Shown: in pieces, positions 8,683 to 17,464 of the stretch | Numbering within the stretch: position 1 is the first letter of the stretch | How the letters are laid out: each line of letters starts with the position of its first letter | Source: Mumia sp. zg.B17 | Lineage (GTDB): Bacteria; Actinomycetota; Actinomycetes; Propionibacteriales; Nocardioidaceae | Length of the DNA stretch: 64,000 nt | NCBI RefSeq assembly: GCF_019550915.1 | Contig: NZ_JAHWCI010000008.1 | Span: 682,001-746,000 of the forward strand | Direction: 5' to 3' | Position numbers and translations under genes: made by a program | Notes under the pieces: model-generated | Told to the model about the DNA's origin: nothing | Seen by the model: the letters and a program-made list of their open reading frames with translations, nothing else | Databases searched by the model: none

Positions 8683-9621
8683 CTATCGGCGGACCTTCAC
8701 CTTGACGGTCTTCGTCGCGCCCTTGGCGTACACGGAGCCCCTGTAGGTCAGCTTGACCCGGTAGGTGCCCTTCTTCTTGAACTTCTTGAGCTTGATCGTC
8801 ACCTTGCCGTTGCGAACGGTGCCCTTGCCGACGGTCTTCTTGCCGACCTTGGCGGTGACCTTGCCGGTCGCGGCCGGGCTGCCGGCGGCGACCCGCACGG
8901 CGAGCTTGGCCTTGGTCTTCTTGGCCCGGATCTTCTTGGGCGAGACCTTGGCGGTGATCTTGGAGGCGTTCTTGGCGATCGCCAGCGAGCCGATCGCGCG
9001 GCTTCCCCCGAGCGAGCAGGCCATCGTGACCGGAGCGGTGGTCCCGAGCCTCTGGTAGACGGTGGCGGCAACATCGAACCGCGCCGGCATGTTGATCGTC
9101 GCGGACGTGTGGGCCCGCGCGGGGACGCGAATGGCAGGCACGTCGCCGACCGTCCTGATGGTCCACGGCGAGGCCGCGGGGATGGCCTGCTTCGCGGCAG
9201 CAAGGTTCGCGATCTTTGCCGTGATCGCCGAGGCGCCAGGAGCGGTCACCGTGATGCTGGCGTTGTTGGACGCGCCCGAAACGTCGGTGCCCTGGAGCAG
9301 ACCGGTCGTCGCCGCACGCAGGGTCTCCGGCAGCGTCAGTGTGATCGTCGTCTTGCGAGCAGCGATCAGCTGCCCGCGGCGGACCGAGGTAGGCACGGCC
9401 ACCTGCGTGCGCACGCCGACGCTGAAGTTGCCGAGGTCGATACCCGCGCCAGCGACGACGCGGCAGGTGTAGTTGAAGCTCTTGTTGAGGTTCTTGTCGG
9501 CAGCGTTCGCAGCCGGTGCACCGGCGATAACGAGGCCGCCGACTCCGGCTACCAGGGCGGCGCCCGTGGCCGCGGCCGCGAGCCGTGTGCGGCCCTTCGG
9601 CGCGGGGTGGGTCTGAGGCAT
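8683..9621 (-). CDS. Secreted DUF6801 / Ig-like domain protein
   Basis: A 312-residue exported protein and shorter paralogue of the product of 2264-5065. ATG 9621 has GGAGGG at good spacing. The signal peptide runs to about residue 40 (APAANA|ADKN). The mature N-terminal half repeats the module of the large paralogue (SFNYTCRV, RKTTITLTLPE, TVGDVPAIRVPA, INMPARFDVAATVY), and the C-terminal part is one Ig-like repeat with a very basic end (KVKVRR). Two Cys in the module (YTCRV, TMACSLGG) match positions in the paralogue and may form a disulfide. No enzymatic motif is visible. Function unknown; a cell-envelope role is inferred from export and beta-rich repeats. Confidence 0.75.
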   Translation of the reverse strand: MPQTHPAPKGRTRLAAAATGAALVAGVGGLVIAGAPAANAADKNLNKSFNYTCRVVAGAGIDLGNFSVGVRTQVAVPTSVRRGQLIAARKTTITLTLPETLRAATTGLLQGTDVSGASNNASITVTAPGASAITAKIANLAAAKQAIPAASPWTIRTVGDVPAIRVPARAHTSATINMPARFDVAATVYQRLGTTAPVTMACSLGGSRAIGSLAIAKNASKITAKVSPKKIRAKKTKAKLAVRVAAGSPAATGKVTAKVGKKTVGKGTVRNGKVTIKLKKFKKKGTYRVKLTYRGSVYAKGATKTVKVKVRR

Positions 9622-9756
9622 GGTGAACTCCCTCCGAGGACGATGCGATCTGCATCACATGCGAAGTTGAGTTCAACAGTGAGTTACAGCGTGCGGAACC
9701 CATCGGTACCATCCGTTACCGGATCGTAATCTTTGGTCAACTGACCGGATTCCGAC

Positions 9757-11358
9757 TCAGCGCGGCACGCGGACCAGCAGGACGCCGGGCTCCACGGTCG
9801 CGCACAGCTCGGTGTGCTCACCGATGGGATCGCCGTCGAGCTGCATGGCCGCGGGCCTGTCCGTACGGATGGTGACGGTGCGCCCCGTCATGCGGTCGAG
9901 GCGTTCGTCAGTGCGCTTGCCGCGGGCGAACAGGCGCAGCCCGACGGAGAGGAACGCGAACTTGTGTGGTGGCGAGATCGCCACCACATCGAGCACCCCG
10001 TCGTCGATCTGCGCGTCCGGCAGCAGGGGAAGGCCCCCTTGCAGGAAGCCGACGTTGCCGACGATCACGGTCAGGGCTCGGCGCCGTACGAACGCCCCGC
10101 CATCGACCGCGATCTGCACCCGTGTGGTGGGGAAGCGGAACACCTGCGTGGCGCCCGATACGACGTAGGCCAACCAGCCGACCTTCTTCTTCAGCTGCTC
10201 GTTCGTGCCGGTCATGACCGCGGCGTCGAAGCCGACCCCCGCCATCACGAGGAAGGTGGTGCTGTCCTCCGACCCGTCGATCTGCAGGCGGACGACGTCG
10301 ACCGCGCGGTCCTGACCGGTGAAGGCGTTGTCGATGGCGTCGACCAGGTGCAGGGGCAGCGAGAGGTTGCGTGCGAGAAGGTTGCCGGTGCCGAGCGGCA
10401 CGATGCCCACGCCGATCCCGCTGCGCGCCAGCTCTCCGCAGGCCTCGCGGACCGTCCCGTCGCCCCCCGCGACGATCACCAGGTCCGCCTCGCCCTCGAG
10501 CGCCTCGACCGCCTGGGCGGCGCCAGGGTCGTCCACCGTCGTCTCGAAGAACACCGGCTCGGCCCAGCCGTGACGTGCAGCCGCCTCCGCCACCCGCTCG
10601 CGGAACGCCGCGACGTCGCCGACCTTGACCGGGTTGAGCACCACGCCGACCTGGCGTCGTCCGGTGCCCGAGACGCCGGGGTGCGACGGCTCCTCCACGG
10701 CGAACACGGGCCGCATCAGCAGCCACCACAGCGCGAGCGGGATCGCGGTCCCGAGGGCGAAGCCGGCCACCACGTCGGACAGGTAGTGGACACCCAGGAA
10801 GATGCGGTCCAGGCCGGCGGCGAGGCCGAGGAGGATCCAGATCGTGATGACGGCCTTGCGCAGCAGACCGCGACGCATCAGGAGCAGCGTCACGATCACC
10901 ATGACCGTCGAGAACGTCGCGCCTGCGGTGGCGTGACCGCTGGGGAACGAGTACGAGGTGAGCGTCTGGAAGGGGTCGTCGAAGGCCGGCCTCGACCGGT
11001 CCACGGTCCGCTTGATGACGTACACGGCGGTGAACTGGACCGCGATCGTCAGCGCGATCCACACCGCGAGGCGAGAGGCCCTGCGCCACACCGCGACCAG
11101 GACGGTCAGCCCCATCACGATGCGCAGCGTCCACGGCCCGAGACCGTCGGCGACCCACAGCAGGGTGTCGATCAGCATCTCCCGGCCCGCGACCGCGTCG
11201 TGCGCGGCGTCGGCGACGGCCTGGTCGAGATCCAGCAGAGGAGCCCACTCCCACCAGACGGCGGCGGTGAGCCCGACGAAGACGACGACCAGGAGGCCGA
11301 CCAACGCGGGCACGAGGACTGGGCGCGCCGGACGGGCGCGGCGGAGGTCGATCGGCAC
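9757..11358 (-). CDS. PAP2 phosphatase - diacylglycerol/lipid kinase fusion protein
   Basis: A 533-residue membrane protein joining two lipid-active domains. Residues about 15-215 form a PAP2-type phosphatase with several membrane helices and all three signature motifs: KRTVDRSRP (116-124), SYSFPSGH (His142) and RIFLGVHYLSD (Arg185, His191, Asp195). From about residue 233 a soluble DAGK-type kinase begins, with the nucleotide loop GGDGT (298-302) and PLGTGN (321-326). The start is GTG 11358; the reading frame extends further upstream, but that would run through the divergent serS gene. A phosphatase and a lipid kinase in one chain suggests remodelling of a lipid phosphate pool; the substrate is unknown. 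Divergent from serS with 43 bases between starts. Confidence 0.85.
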   Translation of the reverse strand: MPIDLRRARPARPVLVPALVGLLVVVFVGLTAAVWWEWAPLLDLDQAVADAAHDAVAGREMLIDTLLWVADGLGPWTLRIVMGLTVLVAVWRRASRLAVWIALTIAVQFTAVYVIKRTVDRSRPAFDDPFQTLTSYSFPSGHATAGATFSTVMVIVTLLLMRRGLLRKAVITIWILLGLAAGLDRIFLGVHYLSDVVAGFALGTAIPLALWWLLMRPVFAVEEPSHPGVSGTGRRQVGVVLNPVKVGDVAAFRERVAEAAARHGWAEPVFFETTVDDPGAAQAVEALEGEADLVIVAGGDGTVREACGELARSGIGVGIVPLGTGNLLARNLSLPLHLVDAIDNAFTGQDRAVDVVRLQIDGSEDSTTFLVMAGVGFDAAVMTGTNEQLKKKVGWLAYVVSGATQVFRFPTTRVQIAVDGGAFVRRRALTVIVGNVGFLQGGLPLLPDAQIDDGVLDVVAISPPHKFAFLSVGLRLFARGKRTDERLDRMTGRTVTIRTDRPAAMQLDGDPIGEHTELCATVEPGVLLVRVPR

Positions 11359-11389
11359 CCGATCAGGGTAGTCGTGTCCGGCCCGCCGA

Positions 11390-11401
11390 TAGGCTTGGGG
11401 A
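11390..11401 (+). promoter_or_regulatory. Candidate leaderless -10 element of serS
   Basis: TAGGCT at 11390-11395 followed by six bases and ATG 11402 gives leaderless geometry; no purine-rich Shine-Dalgarno stands in between except GGGGA directly against the ATG. The -35 region (GGTAGT, 11367-11372) is weak. Confidence 0.4.
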
Positions 11402-12676
11402 ATGATCGACGTTCGTACGCTCCGTGACAACCCTGACGAGATCCGCGCCGCCCAGCGCCGCCGTGGCGAGTCTGAGGCTGTCGTCGACGAGCTCATCGCG
11501 GCCGACGAGGCCCGTCGATCGGCGATCGGCCGGTACGAGGCGCTCCGTGCCGAGCAGAAGCAGCTCGGCAAGCAGGTTGCCCGCGCCACCGGTGACGAGA
11601 AGGCCGAGATCCTCGCTCGCACCCGGGAGCTCTCCGCCCAGGTCAAGGAGGCCGACGCCGCGTCCGGTGAGGCCGGTCGCCTCTTCGACACGCTGCTCGC
11701 GACGCTCCCCAACCTCGCCGCGCCGGAGTCGCCCCCCGGCGGCGAGGACGACTTCGTGGTCCGCGAGACCGTCGGGGAGCCGCGCGACTTCGCCGCCGAG
11801 GGCTTCACGCCGCTCGACCACATCGAGATCGGCAAGCGCCTCGGCGCCTTCGACATCGAGCGGGGCGCCAAGGTGAGCGGTGCCCGCTTCTACTTCCTCA
11901 CCGGCATCGGCGCCCAGCTCGAGCTGGCTCTGGTCCAGATGGCGATGGACCGCGCGACGGCGTGGGGCTTCACTCCGATGATCCCGCCGGCGCTGGTGAA
12001 GCCGTCCGCCATGGAGGGGACCGGATTCCTCGGGCAGGCCGCCGACGACGTCTACCACCTCGAGAAGGACGACCTCTACCTCGTCGGCACGTCGGAGGTG
12101 CCGCTCGCGGCGTACCACTCCGACGAGATCCTCGACGCCGAGTCTTTGCCGCGCCGTTACGCCGGGTTCAGCCCGTGCTACCGCCGCGAGGCAGGCTCGT
12201 ACGGCAAGGACACCCGGGGCATCTTCCGGGTGCACTGGTTCGACAAGGTGGAGATGTTCGTCTACGCGACACCCGAGGACTCCTACGCGGTCCACGAGGA
12301 GCTGCTGGCCCACGAGCAGGACTGGCTCAACGCGCTCGAGCTCCCGTACCGCGTGATCGACGTGGCGGCCGGCGACCTCGGTCTCTCGGCGATCCGCAAG
12401 TTCGACTGCGAGGCGTGGATCCCCACCCAAGGCAAGTACCGCGAGCTGACCTCCGCCTCCAACTGCACCAGCTTCCAGGCGCGCCGTCTCGGCATCCGCA
12501 TGCGTGACGGCGAGCAGGTCACCCCGCTGGCGACTCTCAACGGCACGTTGATGGCGTCGACCCGGACGATCATCGCCCTCCTCGAAAACCACCAGCAGGC
12601 CGACGGGTCAGTCCGGGTCCCCGTGGCGCTGCAGCCCTACCTCGCAGGCCGAGAGATCTTGGAGCCGCTGTCTTGA
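11402..12676 (+). CDS. serS: Seryl-tRNA synthetase
   Basis: A 424-residue class II aminoacyl-tRNA synthetase charging tRNA-Ser. The N-terminal coiled-coil arm spans about residues 25-100 (heptads around [19 protein letters not shown]). The catalytic core shows the Ser-binding TSEVPL, motif 2 in [18 protein letters not shown] followed by [12 protein letters not shown], and motif 3 in [18 protein letters not shown] near the C terminus. Length is typical. ATG 11402 fits the family N terminus ([15 protein letters not shown]). The stop overlaps the TTG of the downstream HAD gene. Two tRNA-Ser genes lie 9 kb downstream. Confidence 0.97.
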   Translation: MIDVRTLRDNPDEIRAAQRRRGESEAVVDELIAADEARRSAIGRYEALRAEQKQLGKQVARATGDEKAEILARTRELSAQVKEADAASGEAGRLFDTLLATLPNLAAPESPPGGEDDFVVRETVGEPRDFAAEGFTPLDHIEIGKRLGAFDIERGAKVSGARFYFLTGIGAQLELALVQMAMDRATAWGFTPMIPPALVKPSAMEGTGFLGQAADDVYHLEKDDLYLVGTSEVPLAAYHSDEILDAESLPRRYAGFSPCYRREAGSYGKDTRGIFRVHWFDKVEMFVYATPEDSYAVHEELLAHEQDWLNALELPYRVIDVAAGDLGLSAIRKFDCEAWIPTQGKYRELTSASNCTSFQARRLGIRMRDGEQVTPLATLNGTLMASTRTIIALLENHQQADGSVRVPVALQPYLAGREILEPLS

Positions 12677-13491
12677 CGTTGACCTCGCACACCACCGACG
12701 GCGCCGCCACGACCTGGAGGCCACGCATCGTGGCCCTGGACGTGGACGGCACGATCGTCGACTACGACAACGAGATGACCGACGCCGTACGCCAGGCGGT
12801 CCGCGCGACCGCCGAGGCCGGGATGCACTGCGTGATCTCGACCGGCCGCTCCGTCTCCGGCGTCATGGACGCGGTCCAGAAGCTCGGGTTCACCGAGGGC
12901 CTCGCGGTCGCCAGCAACGGCTCCGTGGTGTTCTCCTACGATCCGATCACGATCCTCCACACCGTCACCTTCGACGCCGGCCCGGCCGTGCGCGCTCTGA
13001 TGGCGGAGGTGCCGGAGGCCGCCGTGGCCGTGGAGAACGTGGGCGTCGGCTTCCGCATGAACAAGCCGTTCCCCGACGGGGAGCTGGGTGGTGAGATCGC
13101 TCACGAGCCGATCGAGGACCTCATCGCCGAGCCGGTCACCCGCGTGATCGTCCGCAGCCCCGACTCCTCGGCGGAGGAGTTCGCCGAGCTCGCGCACTCG
13201 TTGGGCCTGGAGGGTACGAACTACTACGTCGGTTACACGGCCTGGCTCGACCTGGCGCCGGAGGGCGTCTCCAAGGCGGCCGGTCTCGAGCAGGTGTGCG
13301 CCGAGCTGGGTGTCGACCGCGCCGACGTGCTGGCGATCGGCGACGGTTCCAACGACGTCGAGATGCTCGAGTGGGCCGGCCGCGGCGTCGCGATGGGGCA
13401 CGCCCCGCTGCACGTCCAGGCGGTGGCCGACGACGTCACCGAGACGGTCGAGAACGACGGCGTCGTGCGGGAGCTCGAGAAGTACCTCTGA
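12673..13491 (+). CDS. HAD-superfamily Cof-type phosphatase
   Basis: A 272-residue HAD IIB hydrolase, probably a sugar-phosphate or flavin-nucleotide phosphatase. Motif I is [12 protein letters not shown], motif II is STGRS, the conserved Lys is in [11 protein letters not shown], and motif IV is [14 protein letters not shown]; the large cap lies between motifs II and III. The start is taken as TTG 12673 because it overlaps the serS stop by four bases (TTGA) and gives a short, plausible N terminus; a later GTG (in RIVALDVDG) would cut too close to motif I. Substrate not predictable. Followed by a GC-rich hairpin and a convergent wbl gene. Confidence 0.83.
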   Translation: MTLTSHTTDGAATTWRPRIVALDVDGTIVDYDNEMTDAVRQAVRATAEAGMHCVISTGRSVSGVMDAVQKLGFTEGLAVASNGSVVFSYDPITILHTVTFDAGPAVRALMAEVPEAAVAVENVGVGFRMNKPFPDGELGGEIAHEPIEDLIAEPVTRVIVRSPDSSAEEFAELAHSLGLEGTNYYVGYTAWLDLAPEGVSKAAGLEQVCAELGVDRADVLAIGDGSNDVEMLEWAGRGVAMGHAPLHVQAVADDVTETVENDGVVRELEKYL

Positions 13492-13501
13492 GGTCCCGCT
13501 G

Positions 13502-13529
13502 GGCCGGCCGCCCCCGTGCGCGGCCGGCC
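13502..13529. terminator. Hairpin terminator between convergent genes
   Basis: Perfect 10-bp stem GGCCGGCCGC / GCGGCCGGCC with an eight-base loop, ten bases after the HAD phosphatase stop and eight bases past the stop of the convergent WhiB-like gene. Confidence 0.6.
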
Positions 13530-13537
13530 ACCGGGAA

Positions 13538-14143
13538 TCAGGCGGTCAACGCACAGATCGGTGCGTGGCCGACGACCTCGTCGAACACGTCGAGCACCTC
13601 GTCGACACTGGGCGGTGCCGTGCGAGCGTGGCGCGCACCCGCTTGACGGGGCCGGCTCGAGGCCTGCCGAAGGTGCCGCTTGACGGTGGACAGCGAGCAC
13701 CCGAGGCGCTCGGCGAGCTGGGCGAACGTGTCTCTCGGGTTGGCCCGCCGCGCCGCCAGGACCGCCTCGTGATCGACCGGTGAGCCCGCCGTACGGACGC
13801 CCGCGATGCGGTCGATGTCGGGATTGCCCACCGTGATGCCGAGACGGTTGCGGATCTCGTGGCGCTCCTGCGGCGAGGTGCAGGCCACGTACCCGGCAAC
13901 CTCTCCGTCGACCACGGCCCGATAGAGGCACTGGACGAGGAGGGGGCAGGAGGCACATGCCTCGGCCGCCTTGTCATGAGCCGCCTGCCAGGCGTCCCAC
14001 GACTCACCGGAGCTCGAGACGTCCTCGAGCGGGACGGAGAGCGTGTCGTAGACGTCGGCCATCGTCGCGCAGGGCGGGACGACGTCGAGCGATGCGTCGA
14101 CCTGACGGCGGGTGGACGGGTTCTGAGTGGAGCCGGTGCGCAT
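13538..14143 (-). CDS. WhiB-like protein with C-terminal helix-turn-helix (copy 1)
   Basis: A 201-residue protein that joins a WhiB-like cluster domain to a DNA-binding helix-turn-helix. Four Cys have WhiB-type spacing at their end (Cys25, Cys63, Cys66, Cys72; CASCPLLVQC is CxxCx5C), which should bind an iron-sulfur cluster. The usual GVWGG turn is replaced by AGYVACTSPQER. Residues about 138-160 (DTFAQLAERLGCSLSTVKRH) form a clear helix-turn-helix, followed by a conserved tail PPSVDEVLDVFDEVVG. ATG 14143 is preceded by GAAGGGGA at a long distance. Standard Wbl proteins are about 80-140 residues and lack this helix-turn-helix. Probably a transcription regulator; target unknown. A close tandem paralogue follows at 14274-14960. 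Confidence 0.75.
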   Translation of the reverse strand: MRTGSTQNPSTRRQVDASLDVVPPCATMADVYDTLSVPLEDVSSSGESWDAWQAAHDKAAEACASCPLLVQCLYRAVVDGEVAGYVACTSPQERHEIRNRLGITVGNPDIDRIAGVRTAGSPVDHEAVLAARRANPRDTFAQLAERLGCSLSTVKRHLRQASSRPRQAGARHARTAPPSVDEVLDVFDEVVGHAPICALTA

Positions 14144-14273
14144 GATCTTTGCATCCCCTTCGAGCTACGAGATGCAAGGAGTCAAACAGGTGCGACAAAG
14201 CACGAATCAGCGCGCAAATACTCAACCGGCAGATGGGCGTTACTCAGCGGGAACCAGGTACGTGTTGCCTGCG

Positions 14274-14960
14274 TCACACCGTATCTGACGCGGGTGTCAC
14301 CGTCGACCGGTGCGGCGACGGTGCCGAGTACCACTCACAGGCACCCCGCCGGGGCCGTCCCTGCCCGCTGGAGACGTGGCGCCTCCGCACGCGGCTCGCC
14401 ACGACATGGGTGGGCGCGTTGCCGACGACCTCGTCGAAGACGTCGAGAACCGCGTCGACGCTCGGAACGGCCGTGCGAGACGGCCGGGCGCCCTCACTCG
14501 ATGCCTCGCGCACGCGGCGCTTGACGGTGGAGACCGAGCAGCCGAGACGATCGGCGAGCTGGGCGAAGGTGTCGCTCGGGTACGCGCGCCGTGCCGCGAG
14601 GACGTCGTGGGGACCCGGCACCGAGTCTGTCGGACGCAGTCCGGCGAGCCGGTCGGTGTCCACAGCGCTCACCGTGATGCCGAGACGGCTGCGGATCTCG
14701 TGCCGCTCCTGCGGCAACGTGCAGGCGACGTAGCCCTCGACGTCCCCCTCGACGACCGCCCGATAGAGGCACGTGGCGAGCAGCGGGCAGGAGGCACAGG
14801 CCTCGGCCGCCTGGTCCCGAGCCCCATTCCAGGCGTGCCTCGACTCGCACGGATCCGCGAGCGTGTCGTAGACGTCTCGCATCGACACGCAGGGCGGCAC
14901 GACATCGAGCGACGCGTCGAGTCGACCGCTGGTCCGGCTGTGACTGAAGCTGGTGCGCAT
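14274..14960 (-). CDS. WhiB-like protein with C-terminal helix-turn-helix (copy 2)
   Basis: A 228-residue tandem paralogue of the protein at 13538-14143, sharing DASLDVVPPC, EACASCPLLATCLYRAVV, GYVACTLPQERHEIRSRLGITV and DTFAQLADRLGCSVSTVKRR. The cluster Cys are 24, 55, 58 and 64; an extra Cys38 lies between. It differs by a shorter linker between Cys1 and Cys2 and by an unrelated basic tail of about 40 residues (VRRRHVSSGQGRPRRG...) that copy 1 lacks. GGGGAGG eight bases before ATG 14960 is a strong ribosome site. The 5' leaders of both copies share GAAGGGG and AGATCATG, so duplication included the leader. Transcribed in the same direction as bpa, 75 bases after its stop. Confidence 0.75.
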   Translation of the reverse strand: MRTSFSHSRTSGRLDASLDVVPPCVSMRDVYDTLADPCESRHAWNGARDQAAEACASCPLLATCLYRAVVEGDVEGYVACTLPQERHEIRSRLGITVSAVDTDRLAGLRPTDSVPGPHDVLAARRAYPSDTFAQLADRLGCSVSTVKRRVREASSEGARPSRTAVPSVDAVLDVFDEVVGNAPTHVVASRVRRRHVSSGQGRPRRGACEWYSAPSPHRSTVTPASDTV

Positions 14961-15035
14961 GATCTGGCCTCCCCTTCGCGCGACGAAGAGGACAGTGAAT
15001 CACCTGCTACAAGGTCTGGGCCAGCGAATAGATTC

Positions 15036-15605
15036 TCAGAGGTACATCCCCGGGCGGGGCTGCTGGCCCTCCTCGGGCTGCTGATAGCCCGGCATCCCGG
15101 GGCGCAGGCCCTGTGGCGAGGCGCCCGGAGCCCCCGGCAGCGCTCGTCGCATCTGCTGGAGCTGCGACTGAGCGGCGATCTGCTGGGCGTAGATCGCGGT
15201 CTGGATCCCGTGGAACAGCCCTTCGAGCCAGCCGACCAGCTGCGCCTGGGCGATCCGGAGCTCGTCTTCGGACGGCGTCTCCTTGTCGAACGGGAGACTC
15301 AGGCGCTCCAGCTCCTCCACCAGCTCCGGCGCGAGCCCGTCCTCGAGCTCCTTGATGGAGGTCTGGTGGATGTCCCGGAGCCGGACCCGACTGGCCACGT
15401 CCAGCGGCGCAGACTTCACCTCTTCGAGGAGCTGTCGGATCATGCTCCCGATCCGCATGACCTTCGCGGGTTGCTCGACGAGGTCGGTGACCGGGCGGTG
15501 ACCGCCCTCGTCCTCGCTCTCGACGGGCTCGACCTCCTGGCCGTCGGGTCCGACGACACGGTGCTGGTCAGAGATTTCGGCGCGCTCGAACGGGTCTCCT
15601 GACAT
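15036..15605 (-). CDS. bpa: Bacterial proteasome activator Bpa/PafE
   Basis: A 189-residue ring-forming, ATP-independent activator of the 20S proteasome. The conserved core is visible: TDLVEQPAKVMRIGSMIRQLLEEV, RLRDIHQTSIKELEDGLAPEL, and ELRIAQAQLVGWLEGLFHGIQTA, a four-helix bundle at about residues 40-150. The C terminus ends in GMYL, matching the GQYL-type motif that docks into the proteasome alpha ring. The N-terminal 35 residues are acidic and probably disordered. ATG 15605 was chosen because the long upstream extension overlaps the preceding gene and is unlike the family. It starts 14 bases after the aldose epimerase stop. Its presence implies that the organism has a 20S proteasome elsewhere. 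Confidence 0.93.
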   Translation of the reverse strand: MSGDPFERAEISDQHRVVGPDGQEVEPVESEDEGGHRPVTDLVEQPAKVMRIGSMIRQLLEEVKSAPLDVASRVRLRDIHQTSIKELEDGLAPELVEELERLSLPFDKETPSEDELRIAQAQLVGWLEGLFHGIQTAIYAQQIAAQSQLQQMRRALPGAPGASPQGLRPGMPGYQQPEEGQQPRPGMYL

Positions 15606-15619
15606 GCCGTCCACTGTAG

Positions 15620-16471
15620 TCACGGTCGGCGGATCGTCCAGGTGAGCACGTGTCTGCTCCCCGGCTGGAGGACGACGAGGTCGTGCCCGCTCCGGAAGGC
15701 GTTGGCGGGGCTGGAGCAGGGCTCGACCGCGAGCGATCCGCGGCCCTCGGGCGTGTAGGCCTGCAACCAGAGCACCCCGGGTCCGCACCGCACCTCCGTC
15801 CCGCCGACGCGGACCACGACCTCGCCGGTCTCGTCACGGCGCAGGTCGGTGTAGGCGTAGTCGAGAACCGTGCTCCCCAGCGGGCGGGTCGACCCGAAGT
15901 CGTACGGGCTGCCGGCCACCTCCTTCCGCCGCAGCGGCAGGTGGCGTACAGGGGTGGTCTCGAGATAGCTCTCGGCGGGGATCCACAGCGGCGTCTCGTC
16001 GCCCTCGTCCAGCACGAGGTACGGATGGAAGCCGCACCCGTACGGCGCCGCCACGTCACCGGCGTTGGTCGCGGTCAACGCGACGTTGAGACCGCCCGAC
16101 GACAGCACGTAGTCGAGGTCGAGGCGCACAGTGAAGGGAAATCCCGCAGAGCGTGGCACCTCGACGGTGAGCCGCACGCTCTCTGGCGTCGCGGCGGCGA
16201 CCGTCCACGCGATGTCGTGCACCAGCCCGTGCAGCGCGGTCGCAGCCTCGGGCTCGTTGATCGGGACCTCGTACGTGACGCCCTCGAACGTGTAGACCCC
16301 GTCCTCGAGGCGGTTCGGCCAGGGCGCCAGCACGGCGCCGCTGTATGCCGGGTGGCTGCCGTCCCCGTCCTGAGGCACCACGACGTCTCGGCCGTGCTGG
16401 CGCAGCGCCACCAGTCCACCCCCGTGCGTGGCCACCGTCGCCGACCACGCGCCGCACTCGAGCTCGATCAC
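15620..16471 (-). CDS. Aldose 1-epimerase family protein (GalM-like)
   Basis: A 283-residue beta-sandwich aldose 1-epimerase that interconverts alpha and beta anomers of free sugars. Recognisable features are GGLVALRQHGRDVV, the substrate-site segment APWPNRLEDGVYTFEG, the catalytic His in LHGLVHDIAW, the second conserved His in PYGCGFHPYL, and the acidic end SLAVEPCSSPANAF that supplies the catalytic acid. GTG 16471 overlaps the quinone oxidoreductase stop by four bases and was preferred over longer forms. Sugar specificity unknown. Placement between an oxidoreductase and bpa suggests only co-transcription. Confidence 0.85.
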   Translation of the reverse strand: MIELECGAWSATVATHGGGLVALRQHGRDVVVPQDGDGSHPAYSGAVLAPWPNRLEDGVYTFEGVTYEVPINEPEAATALHGLVHDIAWTVAAATPESVRLTVEVPRSAGFPFTVRLDLDYVLSSGGLNVALTATNAGDVAAPYGCGFHPYLVLDEGDETPLWIPAESYLETTPVRHLPLRRKEVAGSPYDFGSTRPLGSTVLDYAYTDLRRDETGEVVVRVGGTEVRCGPGVLWLQAYTPEGRGSLAVEPCSSPANAFRSGHDLVVLQPGSRHVLTWTIRRP

Positions 16472-17445
16472 GGGGTGAGCACGACCTTGCCGATGTTGCC
16501 GGAGTCGTCGAGGACCCGGTGGGCGTCCTGGACGCGCTCCAGCGGGAGGACGTCGTGGATCACGGGACGGACGCTCTGGTCGACGAAGAGCGGCCACACG
16601 TTGTCGACCAGGCTCTGGACGATCTCGCCCTTCTGGGAGACCGGGCGTGCACGCAGCCCGTACGCACCGACCGTGGCGCGCTTGGCCAGGAGCGCACCGA
16701 GGTTGAGCTCGCCCTTGACCCCGCCCTGGAGGCCGATGACGACGAGCCGGCCGTCGCGGGCCAGCGCGGAGACGTTGCGGGGGAGATAGGCGGCACCCAT
16801 GTTGTCGAGGATGACGTCGGCGCCGTGGCCCTCGGTGGCGGCACGGATGCCCTCCACGAAGTCGGCCTCCCGGTAGTTGATCGCGAGGTCGGCGCCGAGC
16901 TCGCGGCAGGCGGCGAGCTTGTCCTCAGAGCCGGCCGTGACGGCGATCCACGCCCCGAAGGCCTTGGCGAGCTGGATCGCCATCGTGCCGATCCCGGAGG
17001 CGCCACCGTGGACGAGCAGACGCTCGCCGGGCTGCAGGTCGGCCGTCATGAAGACGTTGGACCAGACGGTCGCCGCGACCTCCATGATCCCGCCGGCCTG
17101 GACCGGGTCCATGCCCTCGGGCAGCGGCGCGACCTGCTCCTGCGGGACGGCGACCTTCTCGGCGTACCCGCCTGCGGCGAGCAGGGCGACCACAGGATCA
17201 CCGGTCCGCCAGCGGGTGACCCCGTCGCCGACGGAGTGCACGATGCCGGAGACCTCGAGCCCGAGCACGTCGCTGGCTCCCGGGGGCGGCGCGTAGTTCC
17301 CCTGCCGCTGGAGGACGTCGGCGCGGTTGACACCAGCCGCGACCACCTCCACCACGACCTCGCCAGGCCCCGCGACGGGATCCTCACGGTCGACCACGAC
17401 CAACGCCTCGGGCCCTCCGGGCTCCTTCACGACCACGGCACGCAT
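16468..17445 (-). CDS. NAD(P)H:quinone oxidoreductase, zinc-independent MDR family (PIG3 type)
   Basis: A 325-residue medium-chain reductase of the quinone oxidoreductase/PIG3 group. Seen: N-terminal GroES-like domain with GVNRADVLQRQGNYAPPPGASDVLGLE, Rossmann nucleotide site in HGGASGIGTMAIQLAKAFGA, INYREADF and the C-terminal HRVLDDSGNIGKVVL. The structural and catalytic zinc Cys residues of alcohol dehydrogenases are absent. It probably reduces quinones or other electrophiles with NADPH. ATG 17445 is 19 bases after the stop of the DUF6457 gene, in the same minus-strand run. Confidence 0.88.
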   Translation of the reverse strand: MRAVVVKEPGGPEALVVVDREDPVAGPGEVVVEVVAAGVNRADVLQRQGNYAPPPGASDVLGLEVSGIVHSVGDGVTRWRTGDPVVALLAAGGYAEKVAVPQEQVAPLPEGMDPVQAGGIMEVAATVWSNVFMTADLQPGERLLVHGGASGIGTMAIQLAKAFGAWIAVTAGSEDKLAACRELGADLAINYREADFVEGIRAATEGHGADVILDNMGAAYLPRNVSALARDGRLVVIGLQGGVKGELNLGALLAKRATVGAYGLRARPVSQKGEIVQSLVDNVWPLFVDQSVRPVIHDVLPLERVQDAHRVLDDSGNIGKVVLTP

Positions 17446-17464
17446 GACGTCACCGTACCGGTGG

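Noticed and set aside
14310-15602. 430-codon plus-strand frame over the second wbl gene and bpa
   Set aside because: Opposite strand carries recognisable Bpa and WhiB-like proteins; the plus-strand product has biased composition.
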